Source of the DNA: CAJKWP01 sp050943075
GTDB taxonomy: Bacteria; Bacillota; Clostridia; Christensenellales; UBA1242
Direction: 5' to 3'
Length of the DNA: 44,731 bases
Assembly: GCA_050943075.1 (NCBI GenBank)
Contig: JBMNOM010000002.1
Span: 1-44,731 of the forward strand
Under the pieces are notes generated by a model that did no database searches, was not told the origin of the DNA, and worked only from the letters and a program-made list of their open reading frames with translations. Each line of letters starts with the position of its first letter. Within the stretch, counting starts at the first letter, position 1. Of the stretch, positions 16,647-24,164 are shown piece after piece. A program made the translations under genes and the position numbers.

Positions 16647-17675
16647 TTAATTCTCCTTATCACTTTCAATTACAACTGCATGTGCAATGCAAGGAATACT
16701 GTCGCCTTGTTGTGAAGATGTTGTTGAAAGAAGTGCCCCTGTTGGCACAAACAAAACTTTTTTGTAAATTCCTTCTTTAAATCTTTCCAAAATTAAAGAG
16801 TTAAAAACACTTGCACTGCAACCTGCACCGCTTCCGCCCATTAACGCTTTTTGTTTTTTGCTGAAAATCATTCTTCCACAATCGTCATGATTTGCGCTGA
16901 TGTCAAAACCTTCTTCAAGCATTAATTCCACCAAAATTTTGCTTCCAAAAATTCCAAGATCTCCTGTTAAAATTAAGTCGTAATCTTCTGGTTTTGTTTT
17001 TGTGTCCAAAAAATGTGCAATAATTGTGTTCATTGCTGCCGGTGCCATTGCTGCGCCCATATTGTTAACGTCAACAATGCCATAGTCAATCACTTTGCCA
17101 AAAGTTGCACTTGTGATGCATGGCCCTTTGCCAGTTGTTGAAAGAATTGCACAACCCGCTGCTGTTGCTGTCCATTGGCTTGTTGGAGGACGCTGATTGC
17201 CAAGTTCCAAAGGAAACCTAAATTGTCTTTCTGCAGTTGAAAAGTGGCTGGAAGTTGCACACGCAACTTTTTTGAAATGCCCTGCATCCAAAAGCGCAGC
17301 CCCAATGGCAAAAGATTCCGCAATTGTGGAACAAGCACCAAAAAGCCCCAAATATGTCATGTCAAAAGCACGCGCTGTGAAAGATGATGAGATAATTTGG
17401 TTAAGCAAGTCGCCAGAAAGCAACATATCAATGTCTTTTGATTTCAAGCCTGCTTTTTCAATTGCACCCAAAATTGCGTGCTCCATCATTCGTCTTTCTG
17501 CCATTTCAAATGTTTTTTCTGTGTATTTGTCGTCATTAACAATCATATCAAAATATTCGCCAAGTGGTCCGTGTCCTTCTTTTGGCCCAACAATTGAAAA
17601 CCCTGCAATTATTTTGGGTTTATTTTTAAAAAATATAGTTTGCTTGCCTGTTGTTTTATCAAGTTTATTACTCAT
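16647..17675 (-). CDS. spoVAD: Stage V sporulation protein AD
   Basis: A 342-residue soluble protein with a thiolase/ketoacyl-synthase-like fold. It binds dipicolinic acid on the SpoVA complex. Typical segments are the opening NKPKIIAGFSIVGPKEGHGP, the GLFGACSTIAESFAIG stretch with the conserved Cys, and MGGSGAGCSASVFNS near the C-terminus. Length matches Bacillus SpoVAD (338). Confidence 0.95.
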   Translation of the reverse strand: MSNKLDKTTGKQTIFFKNKPKIIAGFSIVGPKEGHGPLGEYFDMIVNDDKYTEKTFEMAERRMMEHAILGAIEKAGLKSKDIDMLLSGDLLNQIISSSFTARAFDMTYLGLFGACSTIAESFAIGAALLDAGHFKKVACATSSHFSTAERQFRFPLELGNQRPPTSQWTATAAGCAILSTTGKGPCITSATFGKVIDYGIVDVNNMGAAMAPAAMNTIIAHFLDTKTKPEDYDLILTGDLGIFGSKILVELMLEEGFDISANHDDCGRMIFSKKQKALMGGSGAGCSASVFNSLILERFKEGIYKKVLFVPTGALLSTTSSQQGDSIPCIAHAVVIESDKEN

Positions 17676-17686
17676 TTATATCTCCT

Positions 17687-18145
17687 TTAAATAAACAAAT
17701 AAATTAAGCCGCTAATCACACTTGCAACCACACCAAAAACAATAACTGGCCCTGCAATTGTGAATATTTTAACGCAAATTCCATAAACAATACCTTCACT
17801 TTTAGCTTCAATTGCTGGCGAAGCAATTGAGTTGGAAAAACCAGTGATCGGAATAATTGAGCCTGCACCAGCAAATTTGCCAATTCTGTCGTAAACGCCA
17901 ATTCCTGTTAAAAAAGATGCCAAAAATATAAGTGAAACCAAACTCCAATTCCAAGCAGTTTGTTCCGCCATTGATGGAACTAACATAAGCAAAACATCAT
18001 TAATGCCTTGCCCAAGCATGCAAATTAAACCACCAACCCAAAATGCGTGAAAAAGCGATGGCCAACTTTTTGTTTTTGGAATTTTGGATTCAATAAAAAC
18101 ACTGTATGCTTTTTGTTTTTCTTCGTCTGTCATTTTTCTGTTCAT
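17687..18145 (-). CDS. spoVAC: Stage V sporulation protein AC
   Basis: A 152-residue membrane protein of the SpoVA complex; in Bacillus SpoVAC acts as a mechanosensitive channel. A cytoplasmic start is followed by the PKTKSWPSLFHAFWVGGLIC stretch and about four helices. AGGAG lies 7 bases before the ATG. It heads a short spoVAC-AD-AE operon; spoVAA, AB and AF are not in the window, as in many Clostridia. Sigma-G control is expected but I could not identify a promoter. Confidence 0.94.
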   Translation of the reverse strand: MNRKMTDEEKQKAYSVFIESKIPKTKSWPSLFHAFWVGGLICMLGQGINDVLLMLVPSMAEQTAWNWSLVSLIFLASFLTGIGVYDRIGKFAGAGSIIPITGFSNSIASPAIEAKSEGIVYGICVKIFTIAGPVIVFGVVASVISGLIYLFI

Positions 18146-18244
18146 AGTTTTTCTCCTGTATTTTTGTTATGCCCGCAAAAACAGCAATTATGTATAATAA
18201 AATTTTGTAAGCACACAATAAAACAAACTTTTATGGGGGACATT

Positions 18245-20209
18245 ATGAAAAGAATTATCCTAGCCTTTTTTGCTTTAATTTTGTGTTTTGCTTTTGTGGG
18301 TTGCGGGCAAAACAAACCAAACACACACATTATTGCAAAAATTGAAAAAACAATTAACCGCACAAAAAGCATTTTAAATGAAGTTGAAGTGATTAACGAA
18401 ACAGAAATTGTATCGCCAGCACTTTTGCCTTACAAAGCAGATTTATACACTTTTTTAGCAAACCAAAATGAGCAGCAAGCTTTTTTGCAGAAAGAAATTG
18501 CTGTTCAAGCTGAACCCGTGCCATATAGACCCAGAAATTTTACAGATAGCAAAGGCAGTTTTCAAAACAAAAATTTTGGCTATTCCGAAACTCAAGCTTT
18601 AAGAAACGTAAACACTTACCGCCCTGTTTCAAGAATACGAAACATAAATTCTTTCACTGGTTATGGCGAAACAACAGAAAATGCGTTTAATGAAATTGAT
18701 TATGTTCAACAAGGCGTAGTTATGCCTTATACTCCTAATGGTTATGGCGCAATGCCTTATGGCAACGCACCTTTTGGAACAGCCGGATATGGAACAATGC
18801 CTTATGGCAATGGAAACCCAAATTTAATTCCAAATGGCAATTATATGGGGCAATATAATAATGGGTTTTTCTATGGCGGAAGATGGCGCGGAATTTCAAA
18901 TGTGAACACTTATGGTTATGGAGTTAACAATGTAAACACCTACGAAAAAGCGCTTGCACAACAAAAAGAACAAGAAAATATGTTAAACGCAAGAAATATA
19001 AATTCTTTAAATGTTAAAGCGGAGGACTTAACATCTCCACAACAAACAAGATATTTGCAAGAACATTATCAAAGCCTTTCAAATTTATTTTTGTCTTTTT
19101 CCAGCACACTTGAAATAAACAACACTTTAAATGCGGAAAAAGAATATTTGTTTCAAATGTTTGACTATATGAAACAAAGTTTAAAAACAATTAAATCAAG
19201 CCAAAGCCCTCTTACACAAAGCCAAATTACAAGCATTAATAATTTGCTTGAAAACATTAATGAAAACTTAAACAGAATTAATATGTCAAAAAATGAAGTT
19301 AATTATGAAGTTGAAAAAATTAAGAAAGTTAAAAACAATTTCATTGACGGTAGCGATGGTTTAACATCACGATATGTGCTGTTGTCAAACATACTAAGCA
19401 CAAGATATAGTTATTATTCAAACATTTCTGTGTGTTTTGAAGAAGTTAATAAAATTCTTTTAAAAGTGACAAACAAAATTGACATTGAAGAAATTTATGG
19501 CAATGACAGGGAAAAAATTAACCTTGAAGAGCCAATTAAAAAACAAGAAATAACACAAGAAAACAAAGAACAAACACTTGAAGAAAAACTTTTAAATTTG
19601 CAAAAACAAGAGTTTGAAAACAATGAAAAACAAAATGAAAATATTCAAAAGAGTCACCCACTTCCAACACCAATTACAACACCAGAAATTGACATTGAAA
19701 ATGTGGAAATTAACAACTATAATTTCCCACAAATTAATGAACAAATCACCCCACAACCAAACAATGTAATTGATGAAAATGAAAGCACACAAATTGCACG
19801 AAACCCAGCCGACCAACCTCCATTGCCAGAAATAAACTCTAATTTAGACGACAACATTGAAAGCCATTATAATTTTGAAAACGCTAGTGTTGAAAACACA
19901 ATTAATAACAGCACTGATTTTCAAAACGAACATAAAGAAACACAAAGTGAAAAAAACACAGAGCAAAATCAAGAACAATATAATCAAGAATTAATTGATG
20001 GTTTCAAAAAAATTGAAACTCCGCCAGTGAAAACTTCAAACCAACCAAACACTCCTGTTCAAAGCACAAACAGAAGGAATTTTCCAAAAAAACCTTACCG
20101 CCCAAACATCACAAATGCTTTTGAACCAGAAGATAAAAACCACTTCACATCAAACGAGTTTCCTTTCAAAAATCCAAAAAAATTTGATTATATGAAAGTT
20201 TGCATTTAA
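18245..20209 (+). CDS. Large low-complexity lipoprotein of unknown function
   Basis: A 654-residue predicted lipoprotein. The signal peptide ends in a lipobox (FAFVGC) with the acylated Cys at residue 20. I see an N-terminal helical stretch (30-60) and a Gly/Tyr/Asn-rich section (about 115-260). That section contains MPYGN repeats and NxNTY/NINS motifs (RNVNTY, RNINSF, SNVNTY, NNVNTY, RNINSL). A helical region (265-420) follows, then an Asn/Gln/Glu/Pro-rich tail to the end. The ATG at 18245 has GGGGGA just upstream; longer in-frame extensions overlap spoVAC. It stands divergently between spoVA and sigF, which hints at sporulation or envelope work. I do not recognise the family. Confidence 0.8.
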   Translation: MKRIILAFFALILCFAFVGCGQNKPNTHIIAKIEKTINRTKSILNEVEVINETEIVSPALLPYKADLYTFLANQNEQQAFLQKEIAVQAEPVPYRPRNFTDSKGSFQNKNFGYSETQALRNVNTYRPVSRIRNINSFTGYGETTENAFNEIDYVQQGVVMPYTPNGYGAMPYGNAPFGTAGYGTMPYGNGNPNLIPNGNYMGQYNNGFFYGGRWRGISNVNTYGYGVNNVNTYEKALAQQKEQENMLNARNINSLNVKAEDLTSPQQTRYLQEHYQSLSNLFLSFSSTLEINNTLNAEKEYLFQMFDYMKQSLKTIKSSQSPLTQSQITSINNLLENINENLNRINMSKNEVNYEVEKIKKVKNNFIDGSDGLTSRYVLLSNILSTRYSYYSNISVCFEEVNKILLKVTNKIDIEEIYGNDREKINLEEPIKKQEITQENKEQTLEEKLLNLQKQEFENNEKQNENIQKSHPLPTPITTPEIDIENVEINNYNFPQINEQITPQPNNVIDENESTQIARNPADQPPLPEINSNLDDNIESHYNFENASVENTINNSTDFQNEHKETQSEKNTEQNQEQYNQELIDGFKKIETPPVKTSNQPNTPVQSTNRRNFPKKPYRPNITNAFEPEDKNHFTSNEFPFKNPKKFDYMKVCI

Positions 20210-20273
20210 TTAATTGTTCTATTAAAATTAAATTATAAAAAAATTCTATTTTTATTAAAGAAAAAACAACATA

Positions 20274-20298
20274 AAAAACCTCTATTCAAGAGGTTTTT
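20274..20298. terminator. Bidirectional terminator between lipoprotein gene and sigF
   Basis: A perfect 10-bp stem (AAAAACCTCT with AGAGGTTTTT) and a 5-base loop between convergent genes, with A/T tracts on both sides. Confidence 0.8.
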
Positions 20299-20338
20299 AA
20301 TTTTAAATATATTCAAAAGATGATTTAAACAAGCAAAA

Positions 20339-21061
20339 TTAATTAAGTTTGTCTTTCAATTTTTCCAAAATTTTGTTTTCAAGCCTCGACACCTGAACTT
20401 GTGAAATTCCCATAATATCTGCAATTTCACTTTGCGTTTTGTCTTTAAAAAACCTTAAAAGCACAATTTGTTTGTCGCGCTCGTCAAGTGAAGACAAGGA
20501 GTTTTTCAAACTCACTCTGTCATAAATTTGCTCGTGATGAGAGTCTTGGTCAAATTTGTCAATTAACAACTGTGTTTTTGAGTTTGGCTCGTTAATTGGG
20601 GTGAAAAGTGAAATTGGCATTTTGTTTGAATCCATAACAAAAACAACTTCTGCCTCATCAATGTCAAAATGATTTGCAATGTCTTTTGTGGTTGGTGGTT
20701 CTTCATTTTTTTCTTTAAATTCTTCAATAAATTTTGAAATTTGAAGATTCAAACTCTTTATGGCTCTTGAAACTTTAATTTCGCCATCGTCACGCAAAAA
20801 CCTTTTAACTTCGCCAATAATCATTGGCACGCAATAAGTTGAAAAGCGCACGTTGTAGCTTAAATCGAAGTTATTTATGGCTTTTAAAAAGCCAATCGAG
20901 CCAATTTGGTATAAATCGTCATATTCAATCGCCTTGTTTTTAAAGCGTTTAATCACACTTTTAATAAGTGGAGAATTGTGTGTTAAAAGCAAGTTTTTTG
21001 CTTCGTTATCTCCATTTTGTGCTTTAATTACAAGGCTCATTGTTGTTTCATGATCAAGCAC
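20339..21061 (-). CDS. sigF: RNA polymerase sigma-F factor
   Basis: The first forespore-specific sigma factor. All regions are present: DDLYQIGSIGFLKAINNFD (region 2), RFSTYCVPMIIGEVKRFLRD (2.3-2.4), and the C-terminal helix-turn-helix TQSEIADIMGISQVQVSRLE (region 4). Length (240) is close to Bacillus SigF (255). I keep the GTG start at 21061, because LDHETTMSLVIKAQNGD aligns with the Bacillus start region. It overlaps the spoIIAB stop by 8 bases. Its partners SpoIIAA and SpoIIAB are directly upstream. Confidence 0.95.
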   Translation of the reverse strand: MLDHETTMSLVIKAQNGDNEAKNLLLTHNSPLIKSVIKRFKNKAIEYDDLYQIGSIGFLKAINNFDLSYNVRFSTYCVPMIIGEVKRFLRDDGEIKVSRAIKSLNLQISKFIEEFKEKNEEPPTTKDIANHFDIDEAEVVFVMDSNKMPISLFTPINEPNSKTQLLIDKFDQDSHHEQIYDRVSLKNSLSSLDERDKQIVLLRFFKDKTQSEIADIMGISQVQVSRLENKILEKLKDKLN

Positions 21062-21512
21062 TCGTGTTTGACATCCTTGCTAAAGAAACCTTTCCAAATT
21101 CTTTTTCCATTGTGACAATCAAACCACCATTTTCATTTTTTGATAAAGTTAAGTTATCCATAAATGTTTGCATAACTGTGAAGCCCATTCCGCTTCTTTC
21201 ATCATTTGGTTTTGATGTGTAAAAAGGTTGCATTGCTTTTTCAAAGTTTTTAATGCCAATGCCATTATCAATAACATTAATTTTCACGCGTTTATTGTCC
21301 ATCAAAAAAACTTGAATTGTCACATCTCCCATTTTTTTGGGGTATGCATGCACAACAGAGTTTGTGACTGCTTCACTCACCGCTGTTTTAATGTCTGTCA
21401 GTTCATCAAGTGTTGGATTAAGCTGCACGCAAAAAGCAGCCACGCAAGAACGCGCAAACCCTTCATTAACTGAAAGCGCCTTAAAAGTGATTTCCATTTG
21501 GTTTGTAATCAT
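21054..21512 (-). CDS. spoIIAB: Anti-sigma-F factor and serine kinase SpoIIAB
   Basis: Binds and holds sigma-F, and phosphorylates SpoIIAA. It is a GHKL ATPase: the N-box is TAVSEAVTNSVVHAYP, the G1 box VIDNGIGIKNFEKA, and the G2 region DERSGMGFTVMQTFMD. Length (152) matches Bacillus (146). Confidence 0.95.
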   Translation of the reverse strand: MITNQMEITFKALSVNEGFARSCVAAFCVQLNPTLDELTDIKTAVSEAVTNSVVHAYPKKMGDVTIQVFLMDNKRVKINVIDNGIGIKNFEKAMQPFYTSKPNDERSGMGFTVMQTFMDNLTLSKNENGGLIVTMEKEFGKVSLARMSNTSA

Positions 21513-21527
21513 ATTTACTCCTTAGAT

Positions 21528-21836
21528 TTAACTTATTTTGGGCATAATTTCATAAAGCCCGGTCATTTTAAAAATTTTTTCCGCATGAATTGAAGGGTTG
21601 CAAATAAAAATTGAAACACCTTTGTCTTTCATTTTTTTATACCTGCCAATTAAAACCCCAATGCCAGTGCTGCCCATAAAATCAAGCTCTGACAGGTCAA
21701 TGATAATTTGCTTAACACTGCTTTTTAAAAAAATTTCATCAAGTTTTGTTCTTGTGTAAAAAGCAGAATGTTCGTCAAGTTCCCCTGCAATTACCACATA
21801 TAAAGTGTTGTTGTAAAGCTTGCTTTTAATTTGCAT
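21528..21836 (-). CDS. spoIIAA: Anti-sigma-F factor antagonist SpoIIAA
   Basis: A STAS-domain protein of 102 residues that frees sigma-F by binding SpoIIAB. The phosphorylated serine lies in DFMGSTGIGVLIGRY (Bacillus: DSSGLGVILGR). An AGGAG ribosome site precedes the ATG. The operon should be driven by sigma-H; an AGAAT element lies upstream, but no clear -35 is seen. Confidence 0.93.
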   Translation of the reverse strand: MQIKSKLYNNTLYVVIAGELDEHSAFYTRTKLDEIFLKSSVKQIIIDLSELDFMGSTGIGVLIGRYKKMKDKGVSIFICNPSIHAEKIFKMTGLYEIMPKIS

Positions 21837-21986
21837 ACACCTCTCCTGTTTGTTAATTTAATTCTAACAAAAAGTTGAAAGCGCATTTTGTTTTGTTTTG
21901 TAAATCTGTGCCGAATGAAGAAGAAATAATGGCAGAAAAAACAAGGCAAAAAAAGTTAAAAACTGAGCAAAAAAAAGGTTAAAATA

Positions 21987-22015
21987 TTGCAATTTTACAA
22001 AAGATATAGTATAAT
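21987..22015 (+). promoter_or_regulatory. Upstream tandem promoter (P1) of the tRNA cluster
   Basis: TTGCAA and TATAAT with a 17-base spacer. The start point would be about 22022. The leader contains an imperfect hairpin (TTGGTTTAAA with TTTAAGCCAA). Confidence 0.65.
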
Positions 22016-22090
22016 ATGCTCGTTGGTTTAAAGGCTGGTTTTAGTTTTTTTGGATTTAAGCCAATAATTAAAATTTTTTAAAAAAAACGC

Positions 22091-22119
22091 TTGACAACTT
22101 TTCTTATTTAATGTAGTAT
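22091..22119 (+). promoter_or_regulatory. Main promoter (P2) of the tRNA cluster
   Basis: Consensus TTGACA, 17-base spacer, then TAGTAT. The predicted start is about 10 bases before the first tRNA, as for strong stable-RNA promoters. Confidence 0.85.
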
Positions 22120-22136
22120 AAGAAAGTCTAAAATAT

Positions 22137-22212
22137 CGGGGTGTAGCGCAGTTGGTAGCGCACATGGTTTGGGACCATGGGGCCGGGAGTTCGAGTCTCT
22201 TCACCCCGACCA
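22137..22212 (+). tRNA. tRNA-Pro (TGG)
   Basis: Acceptor stem CGGGGTG/CACCCCG, anticodon TGG in TTTGGGA, T loop GTTCGAGTC, discriminator A and an encoded CCA end. First gene of a six-tRNA cluster. Confidence 0.95.
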
Positions 22213-22246
22213 AAAACCAATCTCACAGAAAGCCAATCACTTTCTT

Positions 22247-22323
22247 GGGCCTTTAGCTCAGTTGGTTAGAGCAACCGGCTCATAACCGGTCGGTCCGGGG
22301 TTCGAGTCCCTGAAGGCCCACCA
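22247..22323 (+). tRNA. tRNA with CAT anticodon (Met or Ile2)
   Basis: Acceptor stem GGGCCTT/AAGGCCC, anticodon loop CTCATAA, encoded CCA. It lacks the C1-A72 mismatch of initiator tRNA. The body resembles the Bacillus tRNA read as Ile2 (lysidine-modified CAT) as I remember it, so this may decode ATA rather than ATG. Confidence 0.93.
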
Positions 22324-22344
22324 ATCCCAAAAGACAATCCATAC

Positions 22345-22421
22345 GGTTCGGTAGTTCAGTTGGTTAGAACGCTAGCCTGTCACGCTAGAGGTCGAGGGTT
22401 CGAGTCCCTTCCGAATCGCCA
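22345..22421 (+). tRNA. tRNA-Asp (GTC)
   Basis: Acceptor stem GGTTCGG/CCGAATC with one G-U pair, anticodon GTC in CTGTCAC, discriminator G as usual for Asp, encoded CCA. Confidence 0.95.
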
Positions 22422-22425
22422 ATTT

Positions 22426-22501
22426 GCCTCGGTAGCTCAGTCGGTAGAGCAAAGGACTGAAAATCCTTGTGTCGGTGGTTCGATTCCGCCCCGAGGCACC
22501 A
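22426..22501 (+). tRNA. tRNA-Phe (GAA)
   Basis: Acceptor stem GCCTCGG/CCGAGGC, anticodon GAA in CTGAAAA, encoded CCA. It begins 4 bases after the Asp gene. Confidence 0.95.
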
Positions 22502-22535
22502 GTCTTAACTCTTCAGCAGAGTTCAAGGCAATAAT

Positions 22536-22593
22536 AAAAAAACGACACTCTCCCCTTCTTTTTCTTTCAACAGTCACGTTTTTGTCGTTTTTT
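22536..22593 (+). repeat. Inverted repeat inside the tRNA cluster
   Basis: AAAAAACGACA and TGTCGTTTTTT form a perfect 11-bp stem around a 36-base loop, in the 102-base gap between tRNA-Phe and tRNA-Thr. The T run at the 3' side resembles a terminator, but the loop is unusually long. Confidence 0.6.
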
Positions 22594-22603
22594 AATGACA
22601 CAT

Positions 22604-22679
22604 GCTGGTATAGCTCAATCGGCAGAGCAGCTGATTTGTAATCAGCAGGTTGTTGGTTCAAGTCCAATTACCAGCTCCA
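22604..22679 (+). tRNA. tRNA-Thr (TGT)
   Basis: Acceptor stem GCTGGTA/TACCAGC, anticodon TGT in TTTGTAA, discriminator T, encoded CCA. Confidence 0.95.
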
Positions 22680-22684
22680 AATCT

Positions 22685-22770
22685 GGGAAGATTGCAGAGC
22701 GGCCAAATGCTGCGGACTGTAAATCCGCCGACTAATGTCTTCGATGGTTCGAATCCATCTCTTCCCACCA
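22685..22770 (+). tRNA. tRNA-Tyr (GTA)
   Basis: Acceptor stem GGGAAGA/TCTTCCC, anticodon GTA in CTGTAAA, and a long variable arm as expected for tRNA-Tyr. 86 bases including CCA. Confidence 0.95.
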
Positions 22771-22786
22771 AAACTAATTTAGTTTT

Positions 22787-22811
22787 AACCTTTTTATAAG
22801 GTTTTTTTTAT
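22787..22811 (+). terminator. Terminator of the tRNA cluster
   Basis: AACCTT/AAGGTT stem followed by a run of T, about 17 bases after tRNA-Tyr. A further palindrome (AAAACTAATTTAGTTTT) lies just before it. Confidence 0.7.
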
Positions 22812-22963
22812 TTTATACCCCCCCTGCTTTCACCACCCAACAGCCCTGCAAAAATTTTCTTTTTATATTTTTTTTCTTTAATATACTTTTCATTTATTTT
22901 AATTTAAAATTATACTAATGAAAAGCGCGCAACGCACAAGTTTTTGCGGTTTTTGGAATAATT

Positions 22964-22991
22964 AAAACAACTTGATTTCAAGTTGTTTTTT
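22964..22991 (+). terminator. Orphan terminator, possible end of a small RNA
   Basis: AAAACAACTTG/CAAGTTGTTTT stem with a 4-base loop and a run of six T. No gene ends here on the plus strand, although a TATACT box lies 50 bases upstream. The rest of 22812-23069 is AT-rich with no recognisable gene apart from a 15-codon ATG frame. Confidence 0.6.
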
Positions 22992-23069
22992 CATTTATAT
23001 TTCTTTCTTAATTTTTGTTAAATTACAAACATTTTTTAATTATTTAAAATTTGAATAACAGCACTTAAA

Positions 23070-23438
23070 CTATAAATTTAATGTGTAATCAACTTGTTTT
23101 TCCCTTTCGCAAACATGCACGCTTTTGCCTTTAAAAATTTGTGCAAAGTAAAAGTTTTCAAGCGATTTTTCCAAAAGGTCTTTTACAGCGGATTTTGCAA
23201 CATAAATTTCTTTAATGTTGTTAAAACTTTCGTTTTTAAAAAAATAGGCTTCCAGTGGATAAAACTCAAAATTATAAAGTGGATTATAAAAAATTTCACT
23301 GCCCGCAAATGAAAGCGAGCAAATGTTGTTTTTAAAACTGATTAAAAAATATAAATGCTTAATTTCGTGCGGAATTGGGTCATCTTCCACAAGTGAAGTT
23401 ATCCAAAACAAAAAGTCTTCATACATTGTATTTGTCAT
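23070..23438 (-). CDS. Hypothetical protein, coupled to the PycTM-like gene
   Basis: A 122-residue protein starting MTNTMYEDFLFWITSL, rich in aromatic residues, without a signal peptide or membrane segment. I do not recognise a family. Its ATG overlaps the TGA of the upstream membrane-protein gene (ATGA), so the two are translationally coupled and probably act together. It ends in TAG. A GGTGGG-type ribosome site precedes the start. Confidence 0.7.
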   Translation of the reverse strand: MTNTMYEDFLFWITSLVEDDPIPHEIKHLYFLISFKNNICSLSFAGSEIFYNPLYNFEFYPLEAYFFKNESFNNIKEIYVAKSAVKDLLEKSLENFYFAQIFKGKSVHVCEREKQVDYTLNL

Positions 23439-23938
23439 ATTGTTCCCACCAAACAAATCACAATAACACCAAAAACAATGCTTAAGCCCAAAAACAAAAG
23501 CGCAATGTTAAAATATAAAAACTTAAAATTAACAGCTTTTGCAAGTGCAATAGCTTCTGTTGCCAAATTTCTGTCAAAGTTGTCAAACCTGTATGACTTT
23601 GGAAATTCATATTGTTTTCTTAGCGCAACCAAATAAAGTTCTTCATCAAATTTTGCAACGTTTTTCCAGTCTAATAAATTGCCTTCTGTTGCAGAATGTT
23701 TGCTTTTTGTTTTTACACGCTTCACTGTTAATGCAAAAAAACTGTAAAGCACAGAAATTAATGCAAAAATGATTGAAAGTGCAGAAAGAAACTGCACAAT
23801 TTGGTTTGAGTTTGCCATAAACCCAGAAAAGAAAATAATAACAGCACTTGACAAAGCAATTGTGATTGAATGTTTGTCTTCTGCAAATTTTCTGTGTTGC
23901 ATAAATTGGCTAATGATATATTTTAATGTTTGTTTCAT
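23435..23938 (-). CDS. Membrane protein resembling PycTM/DUF5706 effectors
   Basis: About 167 residues. Two membrane helices (about 30-75) follow a cytoplasmic stretch FAEDKHSITIAL. A soluble linker has LLDWKNVAKFDEELYLVAL, then TEAIALAKAVNFKFLYFNIA leads into a last membrane helix. The order of parts resembles what I remember of PycTM-type proteins: an ADxKxxI-like motif, two helices, a W..IA...EEY-like segment, and AK...KF before a final helix. PycTM is a membrane effector of cyclic-nucleotide antiphage defence. That likeness is from memory only and no intact cyclase gene is adjacent. The ATG at 23938 lies 8 bases after the spoIVFB -1-frame stop. No clear ribosome site is seen. Confidence 0.65.
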   Translation of the reverse strand: MKQTLKYIISQFMQHRKFAEDKHSITIALSSAVIIFFSGFMANSNQIVQFLSALSIIFALISVLYSFFALTVKRVKTKSKHSATEGNLLDWKNVAKFDEELYLVALRKQYEFPKSYRFDNFDRNLATEAIALAKAVNFKFLYFNIALLFLGLSIVFGVIVICLVGTI

Positions 23939-23945
23939 GCTTTTA

Positions 23946-24164
23946 TTATTTGTAAAACAAAAAATAAATATCATTAAAAGTTAAATTGAGATCATATTTC
24001 TCCAAAATTTGTTGCATGACACTCTCACCCACAATTTTGTTTGTGCCGTTATCAAACACAACAATAAACAAATTGTAGCGATAAAATGAAAACTTTTTAA
24101 TAACTTTAAAAAGTTTGATGTTTGCAGAAATGCTGATTAATTTTGTTTTTAAACCTTTTGCAAG
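23946..24164 (-). pseudogene. CBS-like C-terminal domain of SpoIVFB in the -1 frame
   Basis: Beyond the A7 run, the -1 frame stays open for 72 codons to TAA at 23946. It encodes KLISISANIKLFKVIKKFS, then LFIVVFDNGTNKIVGESVM and ILEKYDLNLTF. This aligns by eye with the C-terminal CBS domain of Bacillus SpoIVFB, including its IIIEKSG and DENEVLHAYF parts. A TGA stands just upstream in this frame and no ATG precedes the domain, so it cannot be an independent gene of this length. It is either produced by -1 frameshifting, lost by mutation, or split by an assembly error. Confidence 0.75.

Noticed and set aside
18047..18244. A 66-residue extension of the lipoprotein.
   Set aside because: It overlaps spoVAC in antisense; the ATG at 18245 has a ribosome site and a proper lipoprotein signal.
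21837..21900. Sigma-H promoter of spoIIAA.
   Set aside because: Only an AGAAT element is seen; no AGGA-type -35 lies at the right distance.
23435..23938. A complete Pycsar defence locus.
   Set aside because: No cyclase gene is adjacent, and the likeness covers only the effector-like protein.
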